64,000 nt of DNA from Paramyrothecium sp. XJ0827 (taxonomy: Eukaryota > Ascomycota > Sordariomycetes > Hypocreales > Stachybotryaceae). Shown here in pieces: positions 1 to 11,532 of this stretch. The translations under genes and the position numbers were made by a program. Under the pieces are notes generated by a model. It did not search any database and was not told the origin of the DNA. It saw only the letters and a list, made by a program, of their open reading frames with translations. The DNA lies in NCBI GenBank assembly GCA_020881915.1, contig JAJFPB010000014.1, positions 124,001 through 188,000 on the forward strand, in the 5' to 3' direction. Position 1 is the first letter of the stretch. Each line of letters opens with the position of its first letter.

Positions 1-607
1 CCTTAACTTACACGACACCGTTTTGATACTGGCGGACGATTGCGCCACCGGTGTGTCTCACATATGCCCAGTACCCGTCGTCGAGCTGCACCACGTATGT
101 GATGACTACAAGGCGGCCGTAAGTTTCATGTTTTCGGTGGCCATTTCACAATCACTTACGAAGTTCAAGATAGCGGGTTCCCGGGGTCGTTCCAGGAGTG
201 ACGATGCCGTCATCATTGGCACGGAGGATCTCGCCAAAACGATGGCCACTAGGATCGTACCAGTAGCCCCTAACAAGAGGTATTAGAAATTGCCAGCAGC
301 GGGAAATTCTGGAGACGTACTCGCGACTCCACCAGCTGGCGCGCAGGCCCGATGGCGTTTGGATTGTGTGGTTCTGGTGGTGTCTTGTTTAGCTTGCCAA
401 TCAGCGGGTAAGCATAAGTTTTGGGGTTCTCACATTGTCCAAGTCCCAGTCGATCTTCGCTTGAAACGCTGGAACTGCTTGCGGGGTTGTCGCACCAGGA
501 GTAAATTCGAGGAGAGGATGCGAGGGTGTATTGATGAGGCGCGGTTGCGGGTTGGCTAAAGCAGCCGATGCTCGAAGAAGAGTTAGGAAGGTGACGAAGG
601 AGCGCAT
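1..607 (-). CDS. Secreted DUF3237-like protein, partial (runs off left edge)
   Basis: Spliced model on the minus strand: exons 434-607, 321-373, 160-269 and 12-105, with a GTAAGT donor at 11, so at least one more exon lies outside the window. All four junctions keep phase. The product starts MRSFVTFLTLLRASAALA, a convincing signal peptide, followed by a proline-rich stretch. The later exons read GYWYDPSGHRFGEILR and then YVVQLDDGYWAYVRHTGG, which resembles the beta-strand pattern of DUF3237 (UPF0311) proteins, where an 'RY-L-TDDG-I-V---G' strand pair is typical. DUF3237 has no settled function. An in-frame ATG at 664 would add 19 residues, but the signal peptide favours 607. The family call is by pattern only; the exon structure is firmer than the family name. 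Confidence 0.5.
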
Positions 608-1250
608 TTTGACAGAGGTATAACGCAAGGTTTGGCTACAAAGTGGTATTCCGAGGAAAGTCACGTTGCATTGATTGAAAGATTCCTCATGCTTTAATAC
701 TCGGATCTACGCTTTGCATCATCGGCCCCCTTTCGTTGCCCAGATTACGATCCGAGTTTGTCCCCTTCTGGCTTTACGTGAGAATCTTACAGCCCACTGG
801 CAGTTAAAGCTGGAAAGGATAGGCAGGGCGAGCCAAGATGCAGGGTCTCTTAGACCATCAGATGCCTTTTCCAGCGCGGATGCAACCCCATCCTAGCACT
901 GCGGGTAAAGTTGTGGATCGACACAAACGCCGATGACCCTGCCAAGCGCTGCACGAATTGTGGCGGCTGCAGCCCCGCAAATGTTTGGAATCATCTTTGG
1001 AATCAATCTTCGTCATCGGTGTAATATCCTATTGGCAACTCCACACTGCCGATCGATTTGGCGTCGGACAGAGCACCACCCCGTAGAAAAGCCTTTTGAA
1101 GGCAGAGTTGCTGGTAGTACAGTAGGAGCCTGGTCTGAGCTTTGAACGCCGCGATTTTGTCCTGTTTCCTCAACACCAAAACCTTCCCAACTCACACCGG
1201 CCGAACATCTACTCACATCGCCAAACAAAAGACGTCGGATTAGTTGCATC
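608..1250. other. Divergent intergenic region
   Basis: This lies between the minus-strand gene starting at 607 and the plus-strand gene starting at 1251, so it probably holds both promoters. I see no convincing coding segment, TATA box or repeat in it. Confidence 0.5.
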
Positions 1251-1747
1251 ATGGTTTCTGTCGATGGAAGCTGCCTTTGTGGCGCTGTCCGCATCAAATC
1301 TACCGGCGAGCCCAAGGCCAAGGTAAGTCTCTCTCCCCAGACAGTCGACCGATCGATCGCGTGCAGCAGCAGGAGCAGCAGCAGCAGCAGCTGAAGCGGA
1401 AATAGGTGCTCTGCCACTGCCTTGATTGCCGCAAGATTACTGGCTCGCTGTTCTCAACCAACATGCTCATGCCAGGGGATGGTTTCACCGTTACCCAGGG
1501 CACGCCCAAGGAGTTCGCGCGGACTGCCGACAGCGGCAAGACCATCACATCGTTCTTCTGCGGTGACTGCGGCTCCACTCTCTGGCGCCAGACCGAGACG
1601 TACGGTGATGCCAAGATCATCAAGGCGGGCACTCTGGACACTCCGGATGCGCTCGATAGCATCGCGAAGCCATTGGCGGAATTATTCACCAAGAACCGCA
1701 TCTCGTGGTTGCCGACTGTGACTACTGAGGTACACGAGACTGCTTAG
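1251..1747 (+). CDS. GFA/CENP-V family zinc-binding protein
   Basis: Two exons, 1251-1322 and 1406-1747, give 137 aa. The reading frame shows the zinc ligands of the glutathione-dependent formaldehyde-activating (GFA)/CENP-V fold: CLC (C8, C10), CHCLDC (C27, C29, C32) and CGDC (C76, C79). The length is normal for small fungal GFA-domain proteins. Members of the family bind structural and catalytic zinc; some act on S-hydroxymethyl-glutathione, but most fungal paralogues have no assigned substrate. The intron (GTAAGT...AATAG) contains a CAG-type triplet run. The ATG at 1251 is chosen because the first CxC motif follows within ten residues. Confidence 0.85.
1363..1390. repeat. CAG-type triplet run inside the GFA gene intron
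   Basis: A nearly perfect run of CAG triplets, interrupted once by GAG, lies about 15 bp before the acceptor of the 1323-1405 intron. It creates a poly-Leu reading frame on the minus strand that is not coding. Confidence 0.85.
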
Positions 1748-3228
1748 ATGCAGGGTTATTGGGCGAGTGGTGGAGATCAAGTTAGAGCTGAGACTTATGC
1801 ATGCATGGATGGAGTCACGGCGATGCTAGATGCTGTAGTTTGAAAATAAAGATTTTGCGTCCTGCATATGCGAGACGCCCAATCAAGTTGAATCTTTTAA
1901 CATGGAACGTAGCACATCGATTCTTTCAGAAACTAGTCCAATCTGAACAAAGTGGTTGTCTCGGCAGCCTTGTTCCGTTGAAAATGCAGGGAACAGACGC
2001 CAGGACAACTTCTTAACCGACAGAGCTTAGGGAGGGCGAAATGGCAAGCACAGAAGAGTCAAGTTCCAGCGAGTTGTCCTTCAAACTCCCGGTTGTCGAA
2101 TCATGTCCGGTCTTTGGAACTCTCTACTCTATCTCACTGTCGACAACTGCTTCGCAGTTCGTTCTAGGTTCGAAGTCCTGGCAAGGCGCCGCTCCGCATC
2201 AGGCCGCACATAATCCTTGCAACATGTGATTGACCCGGTGCCAGTAAAGTGGGAAGAGATGTGCATTGGGATTCCATGGCCGACCCAGTCCACCTTGACC
2301 TCCTGCATAAAGTCTCGGGCAAAACAATGGAATCTTTTTCTCGTGGCTGTGGCGTGAACGGCAAGCCCCACATGCACTGCGACGCAGGCAAGACTAATAC
2401 TTCACATATCCCAAAAGGCTCAAAGAACCCTGGCCCGTGATGTACTCCGATCAGCATCCCCTAATTATAGGAACGAAAAACCTGCTCCGAAGGACATATG
2501 GTGACTTGGAAAGCCGCAATCTTACGCCGATCCCCGCCGTACCAACTTGTAATTGCCGGGCAGTGTACCGACCCAGCGTTATGAACTCATAGGTGTTAAT
2601 CCATACACCATGTGCCGAGTAATACGATTGCCCAATCAGACCTCGGCTGCCTTTCTTGGCAAAGGGCCAAGCCACCTGTTCCCTGCTTCTCCTGTCACTG
2701 ACAAGCCAGCAAATTGGCTTACAACAGCAATACCTCCGCAGCCACATAGCTGAGCCAAGAGGTTGCAACGTCCCGAGAAAGAGAAGCACCCGCATCTGAC
2801 GATTTGGCTGCCACTGTGGAGCTGCCCTATTACATTACGCAGATTCAACATCCGCAACTCAACACCTTTTGTCCGGCGGCTGAAATTCCTATTTAACCGT
2901 AAGAGGAAGGATATTACTTGAACTGACCTATTACTTGCATGGCTATTACTTCGACGCCTCGGTAGAGTTACAGAAACCGCTCCACAACCTTGCCTCATGG
3001 CTGATTTCGAACCCTTGACTGGCCGCCACCTGGGTCAGGAACCATGAAACGAATGGCAAGCAACGTGTACCTGCAAGTCCTGTTCGTGGATCTCGGATGG
3101 GGCTGGTTGCGGACTGCATTGCGATTGTGTTGATGATGTGCACGTCGTTGGAAATGACGGGGGTCCAGATCGCTCAGGGGCAAATATCAAAGCTATAGAA
3201 GTTTTCCGGTACGGGCAGGTCTCACTCG
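1748..3228. other. Intergenic stretch, no gene seen
   Basis: Only short unrelated open frames on both strands. A few segments near 2130-2460 (minus) stay open in two frames but match nothing I recognise and lack a supported start or splice structure. Confidence 0.5.
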
Positions 3229-3236
3229 TATAAAAG
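3229..3236 (+). promoter_or_regulatory. TATA box of the P450 gene
   Basis: TATAAAAG sits 107 bp upstream of the P450 start codon at 3336, a usual distance for a fungal core promoter. Confidence 0.6.
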
Positions 3237-3335
3237 ATCGTCGTTCAGACGTTCGTTAACACTCATAGCATGTAACCTCACCACGTTCAGGACTCTCATG
3301 CTACCACATTGTCTCAGTTTTCATAATTGTTTAAA

Positions 3336-5564
3336 ATGAACAGCCTTCACAACACTACCGTTGCCGACATCAAGTTCGAGACTTTCTCGAACTTGAAGAG
3401 CAGCATTGGTGACATTAGTATCATCAATGCTTCTGTGGCCGTGGTTGCTACCGCCCTTATCCTGAGTGTCTTTGACGCTGGCCGCAATGTTCTCAGTCGC
3501 TTCCTATGGTTCTTTGATCGCCTGTTGGGCGGTGCTCCTCACACAGTCACCCTCCCGGGCCCACCTGGGCTTCCTATCGTTGGAAATCTTTTTGAGGTAA
3601 GTTACACTATGCAACTTCAAGTCTGCAATACCACCCAACGTTCCCATTGTTGCTGTCGATCTCACCCTCATCTGTATCTATCGCGTGCTAACATACCATC
3701 GTAGTTGAGCAAAGGCCACGTGCCTAAGATTGCCGAGTGGACCAAGAAGTATGGCGATGTCATTCGCGTGTCTCTTGGCGAACGTGAAGCGGTAAGTTAT
3801 CGGTTCATGAAAATGCGAGAAGTGCAACATCGCGCTAATATTGGAACCTGCAGGTCTTCATCAACAGCCATGAGGCTCTTGCCAAGACCATTGTCCAACA
3901 AGGACCCGCATATCAATCTCGCCCTACATTCAAGCTCTTCCACAGCGATTTCGCCTCCTCTGGCATCTGGACCGTTGGTACCTCCCCCTACAGCGACCGC
4001 CTCGTCCGCACACGAAAAGCCCTGTCGTCCCAGATCGCCCCTCGCCTCCTCCCAGTCTACACCCCTGTTATCCACCCCAAACTTGTGAAGCTTTTTGGCG
4101 AGATCCTCAACATCAGCCAAGGACCTGCCATTGACATGGCTGAGAAACTCCATCGCTTTGGTACCGGCCAAGTTTCTGAACAGCTTATGGGCACGCCGCT
4201 TGACGACGATATGGTGGGAATGCTTGCCGAGAACGAGACTAACATCTGTGTGTATTGCCATGTTCAAATTTTCCTCATACGATGAGACAGTCACTTACGA
4301 ACATCGCAGTCCGTCAACGAACAATCGGCTCCCCCGCTCGTGACTACATCCCAATCCTTCGCGGTGCTGGCTGGATTCGCTATTCTGTCGGAAAGCTTCT
4401 AGGAATCAAAGACTGGTCTTACGACGAGAAGGAAGAAAAGGCCCGCGACTACCGTAAGAGGCAGCAGGTTTATATCAACAAGATGGTTGGTGGCCTCAAG
4501 GAACGCATCGCGCAAGGCGACCAAACTCCTTCTATCTTGGGGAACATCCTTCGTCAGGGCCTTCTGAAAGAGGAAGAAGTCCTCTTGGCGTCCTACACTG
4601 GCAGTAAGTCCTGCATGGTCTGCCGAGAGTTCCTATTGGTGAATTCGCTGACACATAGCTACCAGTCGCTGCCGGTGTGAACTTGGGCTACTCGCTTACA
4701 TGGATCATCGGCTACCTTGCCAGCAGGCCCGACCTGCAGCAGAACGGCTATGAGGCCATTCAAGAAGTCTACAATGGTGAAGCACCTAAGCCACACGAAT
4801 ATGACCGCGTGGAATACGTCAAGGCTCTACATACTGTTCGTTCCCATGACTGACTGCACGTGTGCGACGTTTTCTGACACTGGGATAATGTAGGAAGGTT
4901 CTCGTATCTACACACCGGTTCGTCTCGGATTTCCTCGACAGACTCTTGAAGGCGCGAGTTACAACGGCCACAAAATTCCCAAGGACATGGTATGTTTATT
5001 GCCACCAGTTCCGTTACGTTTATTTTGATCTAACATCATCCGTGAAGCTTGTCATCATGAACTTGATGGCTGGTAACCGCGACCCTGTCTCTTTCAACCG
5101 CCCTGACGAGTATCTGCCTGAACGCTGGCTCAATGGCCACAAGGGCCGCACAGACATTGGTGGATTCGGTGGTGAGAAGCTCGGCGTCACACATCTGACG
5201 TACGGCTGCGGCCGTCGTGTGTGCCCAGGCATTGACAGTAGGTTCACCAAATACCTTACTGGACGAAGCAACGTAAGCTAACGTACTTTTCTCAGTGGCA
5301 AACCGTGGACTCTACTCCACGCTGGTCCTTCTCTTGCACTTCTTCACTTGGGAGCGACAGCCTCTTGGCGAGGAACAGAAGAAGCACGTATTCCCTCCTT
5401 TTCGTGCTGAGCGCGAATGCTCGCTGGAGATGGACGCCATTGCGGATACTGCTACACCCACCGAGGCGCAAGCCATTCCGTGGTCGGCAGGTATTAAGTT
5501 CCATTGCCGTGACCCAGAAGGACTCCGCGCCTGGATTGCATCTGAGCAGGCTCAGACGGCTTGA
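3336..5564 (+). CDS. Cytochrome P450, CYP504 (phenylacetate hydroxylase)-like
   Basis: Eight exons: 3336-3596, 3705-3791, 3854-4247, 4310-4603, 4666-4835, 4894-4989, 5048-5237 and 5296-5564, giving 586 aa with all phases consistent. A hydrophobic N-terminal anchor (about residues 30-46) and the proline hinge LPGPPGLP (from residue 73) place it in the ER membrane. The K-helix ExxR is E403-R406. The haem loop YGCGRRVCPG has the ligand at C493 and Tyr in place of the usual Phe. The I-helix reads AAGVNLGYS at 347-355, without the usual acid-Thr pair. The extended C-terminus after the haem loop and the overall layout recall CYP504 enzymes, which hydroxylate phenylacetate; the substrate here is inference. 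The donor of intron 5 (GTTCGT) is weak. Confidence 0.85.
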
Positions 5565-6740
5565 AGTATTGGGTTATGAAGGATTTTGCACACAAAATTG
5601 TTGAGCTGATTTCTCTGTGCGCTCAAAGGTATAAAAGGTGTTTTCTTTGTCCAAGAATGGAATTAGAGGCGGATTTCAAGAAAAAGTTATGCAACGATAG
5701 GATACTTGCCGAATGAAAATCAGCTTTGATTATTAGATGAATGTCATTATGCATATGACTCTACTGAAAAGTACATTGCATGAGATGCCTTGGGAATGAT
5801 GCGTGCAGTAGGACATTATCCGAGCAGCCGAGGGATTTGATCCGCGCAAGTACTTGATGTTCTACAAGCAGTGGCTCTACGACTGGAAGAAAGGGGCAGA
5901 AGACAGAATTTTCTCTCTGATGGCGGGTTTCGTTTCCCTTGCGCAGATTTGTGGAAGGTTGGCCAGATCATAAGATAGTAAGCCGGTAACATATTGTTGG
6001 GCTGCATCCTTCCGGCTTGAATTTTAAGCAACTTCATTTGACTATTTGCCAGCTGTGTTATTATATGCCTCAACCATGATTCCATATGCTCATTTGTGAA
6101 AATGAGTATGACGACATCGTAGCAACAGCAGGCAAGACCTTCAAGTGACTCCGGCGCTTTTCTTTTTCCTCTTATGACTGGTCATTCTTAGACAGTTGGT
6201 GATAACACGCATATGGCCGTGGCCGTTGATTGGTACGTCACCCACGTAGCTTCTCTATGCCCCTCGAAAGTTTGTGATCAATATCCAACCCGTTGGTCTC
6301 CCGGTGCTTGGCCAGAGCCGACGGCAGCAGCCGACATCTGGCATACGGTCATTCGACAGGGGTCCTCACGCTCAGTGGGCTGGCCTGCAGGGAGGGGGCG
6401 TGATGTCCGGGGTTCCAGGTATGGCTAAGGTGGCGGTCAATCGTCTTGGCTGGTTGGGTTGCAGTGCCAAGGGTGTCATGGCTGACAAGTATTATTGACG
6501 ATCCCCCCGCTGACCCGAGCTGCTGTGGGGAGAAAATTGCTAACCCCGAATATTAGAAGAATGCCTGTGTCCCTCGCACAGGCCCCGGTCTAGTCAGGCA
6601 ATCCAACGTCGGCACACCACAACAGCGTAAGTAGTCGCTGCTTACCTGCGTCGTCTAGTAAAGTCAACAACTACACGCCACAGGTCGGAACGGTTGGCTA
6701 ATACCTTACTGTTACAACCATTCGAGAAATCGAATTCATC
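5565..6740. other. Intergenic stretch, no gene seen
   Basis: This holds the P450 3' region and the promoter region of the transporter at 6741. No coding segment is supported. A TATAAAAGG string occurs at about 5630 but no gene follows it closely. Confidence 0.5.
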
Positions 6741-8234
6741 ATGTGGGAAACAAAGGAAGGCCAGAACGGCACCGCATTTATTGTGCCGGCGCCTTCACGT
6801 CAGGAAGCAAACGCTGCGATGGAGAAGACACACTCTCATTCTATGCCTCCAGCGGCCCCAGACACCGAAAAACAAGCTACCCAACCAGCAGAAGTGCAGC
6901 AAAGCCCTGCGCCACCCCCAAACGGGGGATATGGTTGGGTGTGTACTTTTTGCGTGGCTCTCATCAACGCACATACTTGGGGCATCAACTCCTCATACGG
7001 CGTCTTCCTTGCTCACTATCTCTCCAATGACACCTATCCTGGAGCTACGTATCTCCAGTATGCCTTTGTTGGCGGGCTTTCGATCTCATGCGCCATGCTC
7101 GTGTCTCCGCTCGCAACACTGTCGACACGCTACTACGGAACGCACTTCACCCTTTCAATGGGCACAGCGCTGGAAGTGGCGGGCTTGATCGGCGCGTCAT
7201 TTGCAACTACGATATGGCATCTGTTCCTGAGCCAAGGGATCGCATTTGGTGTGGGCATGGGCTTCCTCTTTGTCGCGTCTGTGGGAATTCCTCCGCAGTG
7301 GTTCACGACAAAGAGATCGCTAGCAAATGGCTTCAGTGCGTCGGGCTCTGGGTTCGGCGGCCTGCTGTATGCATTGGCGGCCGGGGCCATGATCCGCTCA
7401 ATAGGGCTTGCGTGGTGTTTCCGAGTTCTTGGGCTCCTGGCCGGCGGAGTCAACGCGATCTGCATCGCTCTAATCCGTGATCGGAACAAGATTATCGGAT
7501 CTCGCCATGCTGCTTTCGACACGAAGCTGTTCAAACGACCCGAGTATCTTTTGCTTAGCGGCTACGGCTTCTTCTCCATGCTTGGGTACATTGCGTTGGT
7601 GTTCTCTCTTGCCGATTACGGGAGGAATATAGGATTGAACTCGTCTCAAACCGCTGTGATTGCGGCCCTTCTGAACCTCGGTCAAGGCATGGGCAGGCCA
7701 CCCACAGGATACTTCTCGGACACCATCGGGCGCATCAACATGGCCGGGATTACTACCTTCTTTTGTGCCTTTCTCGTTTTGGTGGTCTGGGTTCTTTCCA
7801 AGAGCTATGGCGTGCTCATATTTTATGCTTTGATTGGCGGTACTGTCTCCGGCACTTTCTGGGCTACTATCGGCCCAGTGGCTGTTGAAGTTGTTGGTCT
7901 TCAAGACCTGCCTTCAGCCCTAAATCTCGAATGGTTGGTCATTGTATTGCCGTGCACTTTCAGTGAGCCCATTGCTCTCGAAATTGTCGACAGCACGGGT
8001 AGTTATTTGGGCACGCAATTGTTCATTGGTTTCATGTATGTTGCAGCGGCTATTTGCACGCTGATCCTACGCGGATGGAAGGTGGGCGAGATGAATGAGA
8101 TTGCGCGCGTGAAAAGCGAAACGCTCACCGATTCCAATACTGCTGAGGTTGACTTGGGTTCGACAGACGAAGCCGCCAGAGTTGCAGCGAGACGCACCAT
8201 GTGGAAGCATTTCTGGGAATGGCGCAAGGTATAG
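6741..8234 (+). CDS. MFS monocarboxylate transporter-like protein
   Basis: A single uninterrupted exon of 497 aa. A polar Pro-rich N-terminus precedes PNGGYGW (60-66), the fungal form of the MCT-family signature PDGGWGW before transmembrane helix 1. About twelve hydrophobic segments follow, with a short cytoplasmic loop after helix 6 and the helix 7-8 region GYGFFSMLGYIALVF. The family (SLC16/MCT, MFS) moves monocarboxylates or related small acids across the plasma membrane; many fungal members have no known substrate and several sit in metabolite clusters. It lies 1.2 kb downstream of the P450 on the same strand, but no further biosynthetic genes are visible. The start at 6741 is the first ATG of the frame. 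Confidence 0.85.
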   Translation: MWETKEGQNGTAFIVPAPSRQEANAAMEKTHSHSMPPAAPDTEKQATQPAEVQQSPAPPPNGGYGWVCTFCVALINAHTWGINSSYGVFLAHYLSNDTYPGATYLQYAFVGGLSISCAMLVSPLATLSTRYYGTHFTLSMGTALEVAGLIGASFATTIWHLFLSQGIAFGVGMGFLFVASVGIPPQWFTTKRSLANGFSASGSGFGGLLYALAAGAMIRSIGLAWCFRVLGLLAGGVNAICIALIRDRNKIIGSRHAAFDTKLFKRPEYLLLSGYGFFSMLGYIALVFSLADYGRNIGLNSSQTAVIAALLNLGQGMGRPPTGYFSDTIGRINMAGITTFFCAFLVLVVWVLSKSYGVLIFYALIGGTVSGTFWATIGPVAVEVVGLQDLPSALNLEWLVIVLPCTFSEPIALEIVDSTGSYLGTQLFIGFMYVAAAICTLILRGWKVGEMNEIARVKSETLTDSNTAEVDLGSTDEAARVAARRTMWKHFWEWRKV

Positions 8235-10839
8235 AGGATTGGAAGCATAAGATAGACAGGGCAGACAAAGCTCATCAAAAGTTTGTTAGAGACAAAACTA
8301 GCATGTTGTTCGCTCTACGCTTGTTCGATTCGGAATCTTAGTTGGAACATATTTTTTTTATTTGGAGGGTTATTTACACAGAAGTTCTAGTGTTCATGAA
8401 AGGTACCGACTGTGCCTTCGACTGATCTTCGAATTCGGAGGAGTATCAAGCAGAGTTTTTCTACATCGAGTACGAGGAAGAGCTCCAAATATCTGTGTAC
8501 TTTGACAACGCTTAGAATCCTGATAGACGCCAGCAGCAAGTTGCGCAGGTTCGGCTGATAATTTTGTCATGTTTCAAAATATGACCTGATCTCCTAGTTA
8601 CCTCATGTCAGACTCACCTTCGTGAAGAAGAAAAAGGTGCCGAATTACTTCACAACGAATGGGCAACTCTGTTCCTGCTAGCCTAAAGAAAATGGCAGGC
8701 TTCCACAGAGATATATTTCGTTCATAGTAGAGTTTGAGGAATATGCCTTTCTATAGTCACATGCCAGCCAGCTTTTTTTACGAAGTTAGCTTTTGATGGC
8801 TTGAAGGCAATAGGCTTCCTAGAGAAGCCTTGTACGCCCGATATTTGAACCGTTGTTTGAATCATCAACAACTTAAGATTATTCTCATTTTCTTATCAAG
8901 GTGATCATTGTTCCAACAGTCAGATACTTCAAACATTCGGGTGTTTCTGGCTGTTACGGTCATGATTCGTCAAAAGGATTTTGAGAAGATGAGGTGGGCG
9001 GAGTCCGTCTCAATACTTCGGATTCGCAACATTTCAAATAGCTCAGAATTCCTCTAGCAACAGTGCTTTGCTGCACTTTCCATTGGCTTTTGCACCCAAT
9101 TCTAGGCTATTTGTGCACTCTCAGTGCATCGGGCTTGAGACTTGAGAAATACTCTCTTCAACTCTCAAATTAGCTCGGGTATGACCATCTTTTTACCACG
9201 TCCGATCTTCAGTTCTACTGCTATTCTCATAAGATTCATTCATTTCAGAACTTGGTTGCACTCTGAGATCGATGTTCTGGAAGTACTGCTTCTAGCCATT
9301 AGCATTCGTCCCCAGTCCGCGATGCCTGCTGCCCTGGCTAATGGTTAGCACCCAGGTCATCCTAACCCATATAGAAAGTACTCTAAAGCTGAGAAGTTTC
9401 AAGTCCCATATCGGCAGAAATATGTTAGATGGATGGTTTCATCCCTTAAAATGGAAGTAATCCACTCAACGGTGGCAGTATCACACTACCTTTACGATAT
9501 CATGGCGATGGCGTCGCTATCATTGATCAGCCACCTTCCAGCATAACTATGAACTGGCTTTCTGGCTTGTACTTTGCAAGTGGCTATCTACTGATCATTG
9601 AGCGAGACGTTGAAGTGGCGGCGAATCCCTGAGTAGGGCGCTTCAGAGGCTCGTGGAAGCTATGTCCACACCTTGGCAGAAATGGACGCGCAGGGGCTAC
9701 TATTCTGGGTACTGTCTGTCCGATACTTTTGCTCCAAGTACAGCACTGAAAATATCTCCGAAATTCCGCTAAGTCATTGCATCACAAAACAGAACAAACC
9801 AAGCCGGAGACGGAGCCCTGTACGCTCTATAAGCGCGCTTGGTCGCGTTTATGAACCAAGGTTAATAGGTTGGAAATGAATTTTGCGGGTCTGATAGATC
9901 ATAGGAGATTAATAAGGAAGTTCTAGCCCTTGTGATGTCTTTTAGATAAGATTCAGTAAGACTTTGGTTGTGATTCAGTTGTCGACCAGCGAAATCGCCG
10001 TTGAATCAAGCATCCTTACGCGTGGACAATATCGTCAGTTGGATTTAAGTACACCAAAATGGTGTATATTGATTCAAAATTTCAAGAATCCAAGCGAAGT
10101 GAATCCAAGGCTTGGCCAACACGCAGGAAGGAGCAGACAATCGGTGTTCCATCCCGCGAATTTAATCACAGCTGTGCCTCATGCTTTAGGCCACAATATC
10201 ACTAAGAAACACATGACAACAAAAACCTCTGATAATAAGGATTGAATTTTCATGCAATGGCCTCGCCGGTTCAGCCACTTTGAATGTATTGGTGCGAGCA
10301 CTCATGTGCTTGTGTGTCCGGTTCCCGTACAGGGTAGCAGGACGTCAGTATTGCTGTCAGCCATGTGGCGAGTATGATGCAGGGATCTGCTCCAATTCGA
10401 TCCAAATACATATCAAAACCAGTGATATTTATTTGCTGAGGGTTTCAGAAAGTGACTAGGTAGCTACATCTTGCATCCAGTGGCTGATGATTCACGTTGA
10501 GTGACAAGAATTATGTATAGGAGTCGAAGTGATATCACACAACACGTTTCGTGACAAGTGCCAACCGCCTTTAGATGTCAGAGGCTATAATGATATCCCT
10601 CGTAAAGTAATGTGCATTCGAAAAGGTGTACGCGTGCGGCAACCATCTTGGGACAGAACAGACATTAGTTGATCACGCTCTGTTGTTGCACAACCGTATT
10701 AATTCTCGATATTGAAACTGTTATTTCCCATATCTGCACTGTGAAATAATAGTAAACGCGAAGGTAATATTGAAGTGATGCACATGATGTTGCGGTGACA
10801 ATACCTACGAAGACGATCGACCTTGAACATGCCTTGAGC
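8235..10839. other. Gene-poor stretch
   Basis: About 2.6 kb with only short, frame-interrupted open stretches on both strands and no splice pattern that links them. No repeat family, tRNA or transposon protein is recognisable. Confidence 0.5.
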
Positions 10840-11532
10840 TCAAAACCTTCCCAGTTGTGTCCATTGTGTTAATCTCCTGAACACCCGTTTCCAGTTGCCA
10901 CCTAGTGTGATACGCCACAGCGATATGCCACGACCTGATGTGAACGAATAGATGAAAGAGCCCCGAGTACTGTGAAGTAAATCTTCATCCATGGAAGAAC
11001 TGGGAAAATGGGCGCTCTCGAAGCATTTGATGAAAGCTGCCTGATTTTGGTCCCTTTGCGTCTTGACCAGTGCCCGAATAGAGCAATCAAAATCCTCCGC
11101 AGAATCAATCCTTGCTGGTGAGGTTAGGAATTGCGGGTACATTGAGGCAATCCGTAAGCTTGGGGATGGAGCCAGAGCATCGGTATCTATTACATACATG
11201 GGCTTGATCTGACACCTCGGAGACTTCCCAAAAGAGCGTGCCGAGTCCCGAAAGTAAGTGGCGAGAATGAAAATGATGCACTGCGAGCACAGGGACACAC
11301 AATCACATGGAACTTGCTTTCGCACGCGACAAATGCTTACCATGCGTGATAGAGGCAAATCCTTCGGTGAAGGCGAAGTATGATAGCATTCTGCAAAATT
11401 CTTCGAATCAAATCGGCCGTGGCAAGTAGATGATACAACCCCTGACCCGACCAAACCCAGCATTTCGCCATCAAGCTTCTGGAAACGTTCCGGGTCCTTT
11501 TGGAGCGGCTTCATGTCGCACAATCTGAACAT
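10840..11532 (-). pseudogene. Unrecognised open frame or gene relic
   Basis: An uninterrupted 230-codon frame starting at an ATG (MFRLCDMKPLQ). I do not recognise the product. A second minus-strand frame in the upstream half is also open and reads LYHLLATADLIRRILQNAI, followed by LRLHRR, more protein-like than the ATG frame. A good donor (GTAAGC) follows it. One reading is that this is the decayed remnant of a larger gene, possibly a regulator with a helical middle region; another is that it is a fortuitous frame. No intact spliced model could be built. Confidence 0.25.

Noticed and set aside
2129..2457. Overlapping minus-strand frames upstream of the P450
   Set aside because: No recognisable motif, conflicting frames and no supported start or splice pattern.
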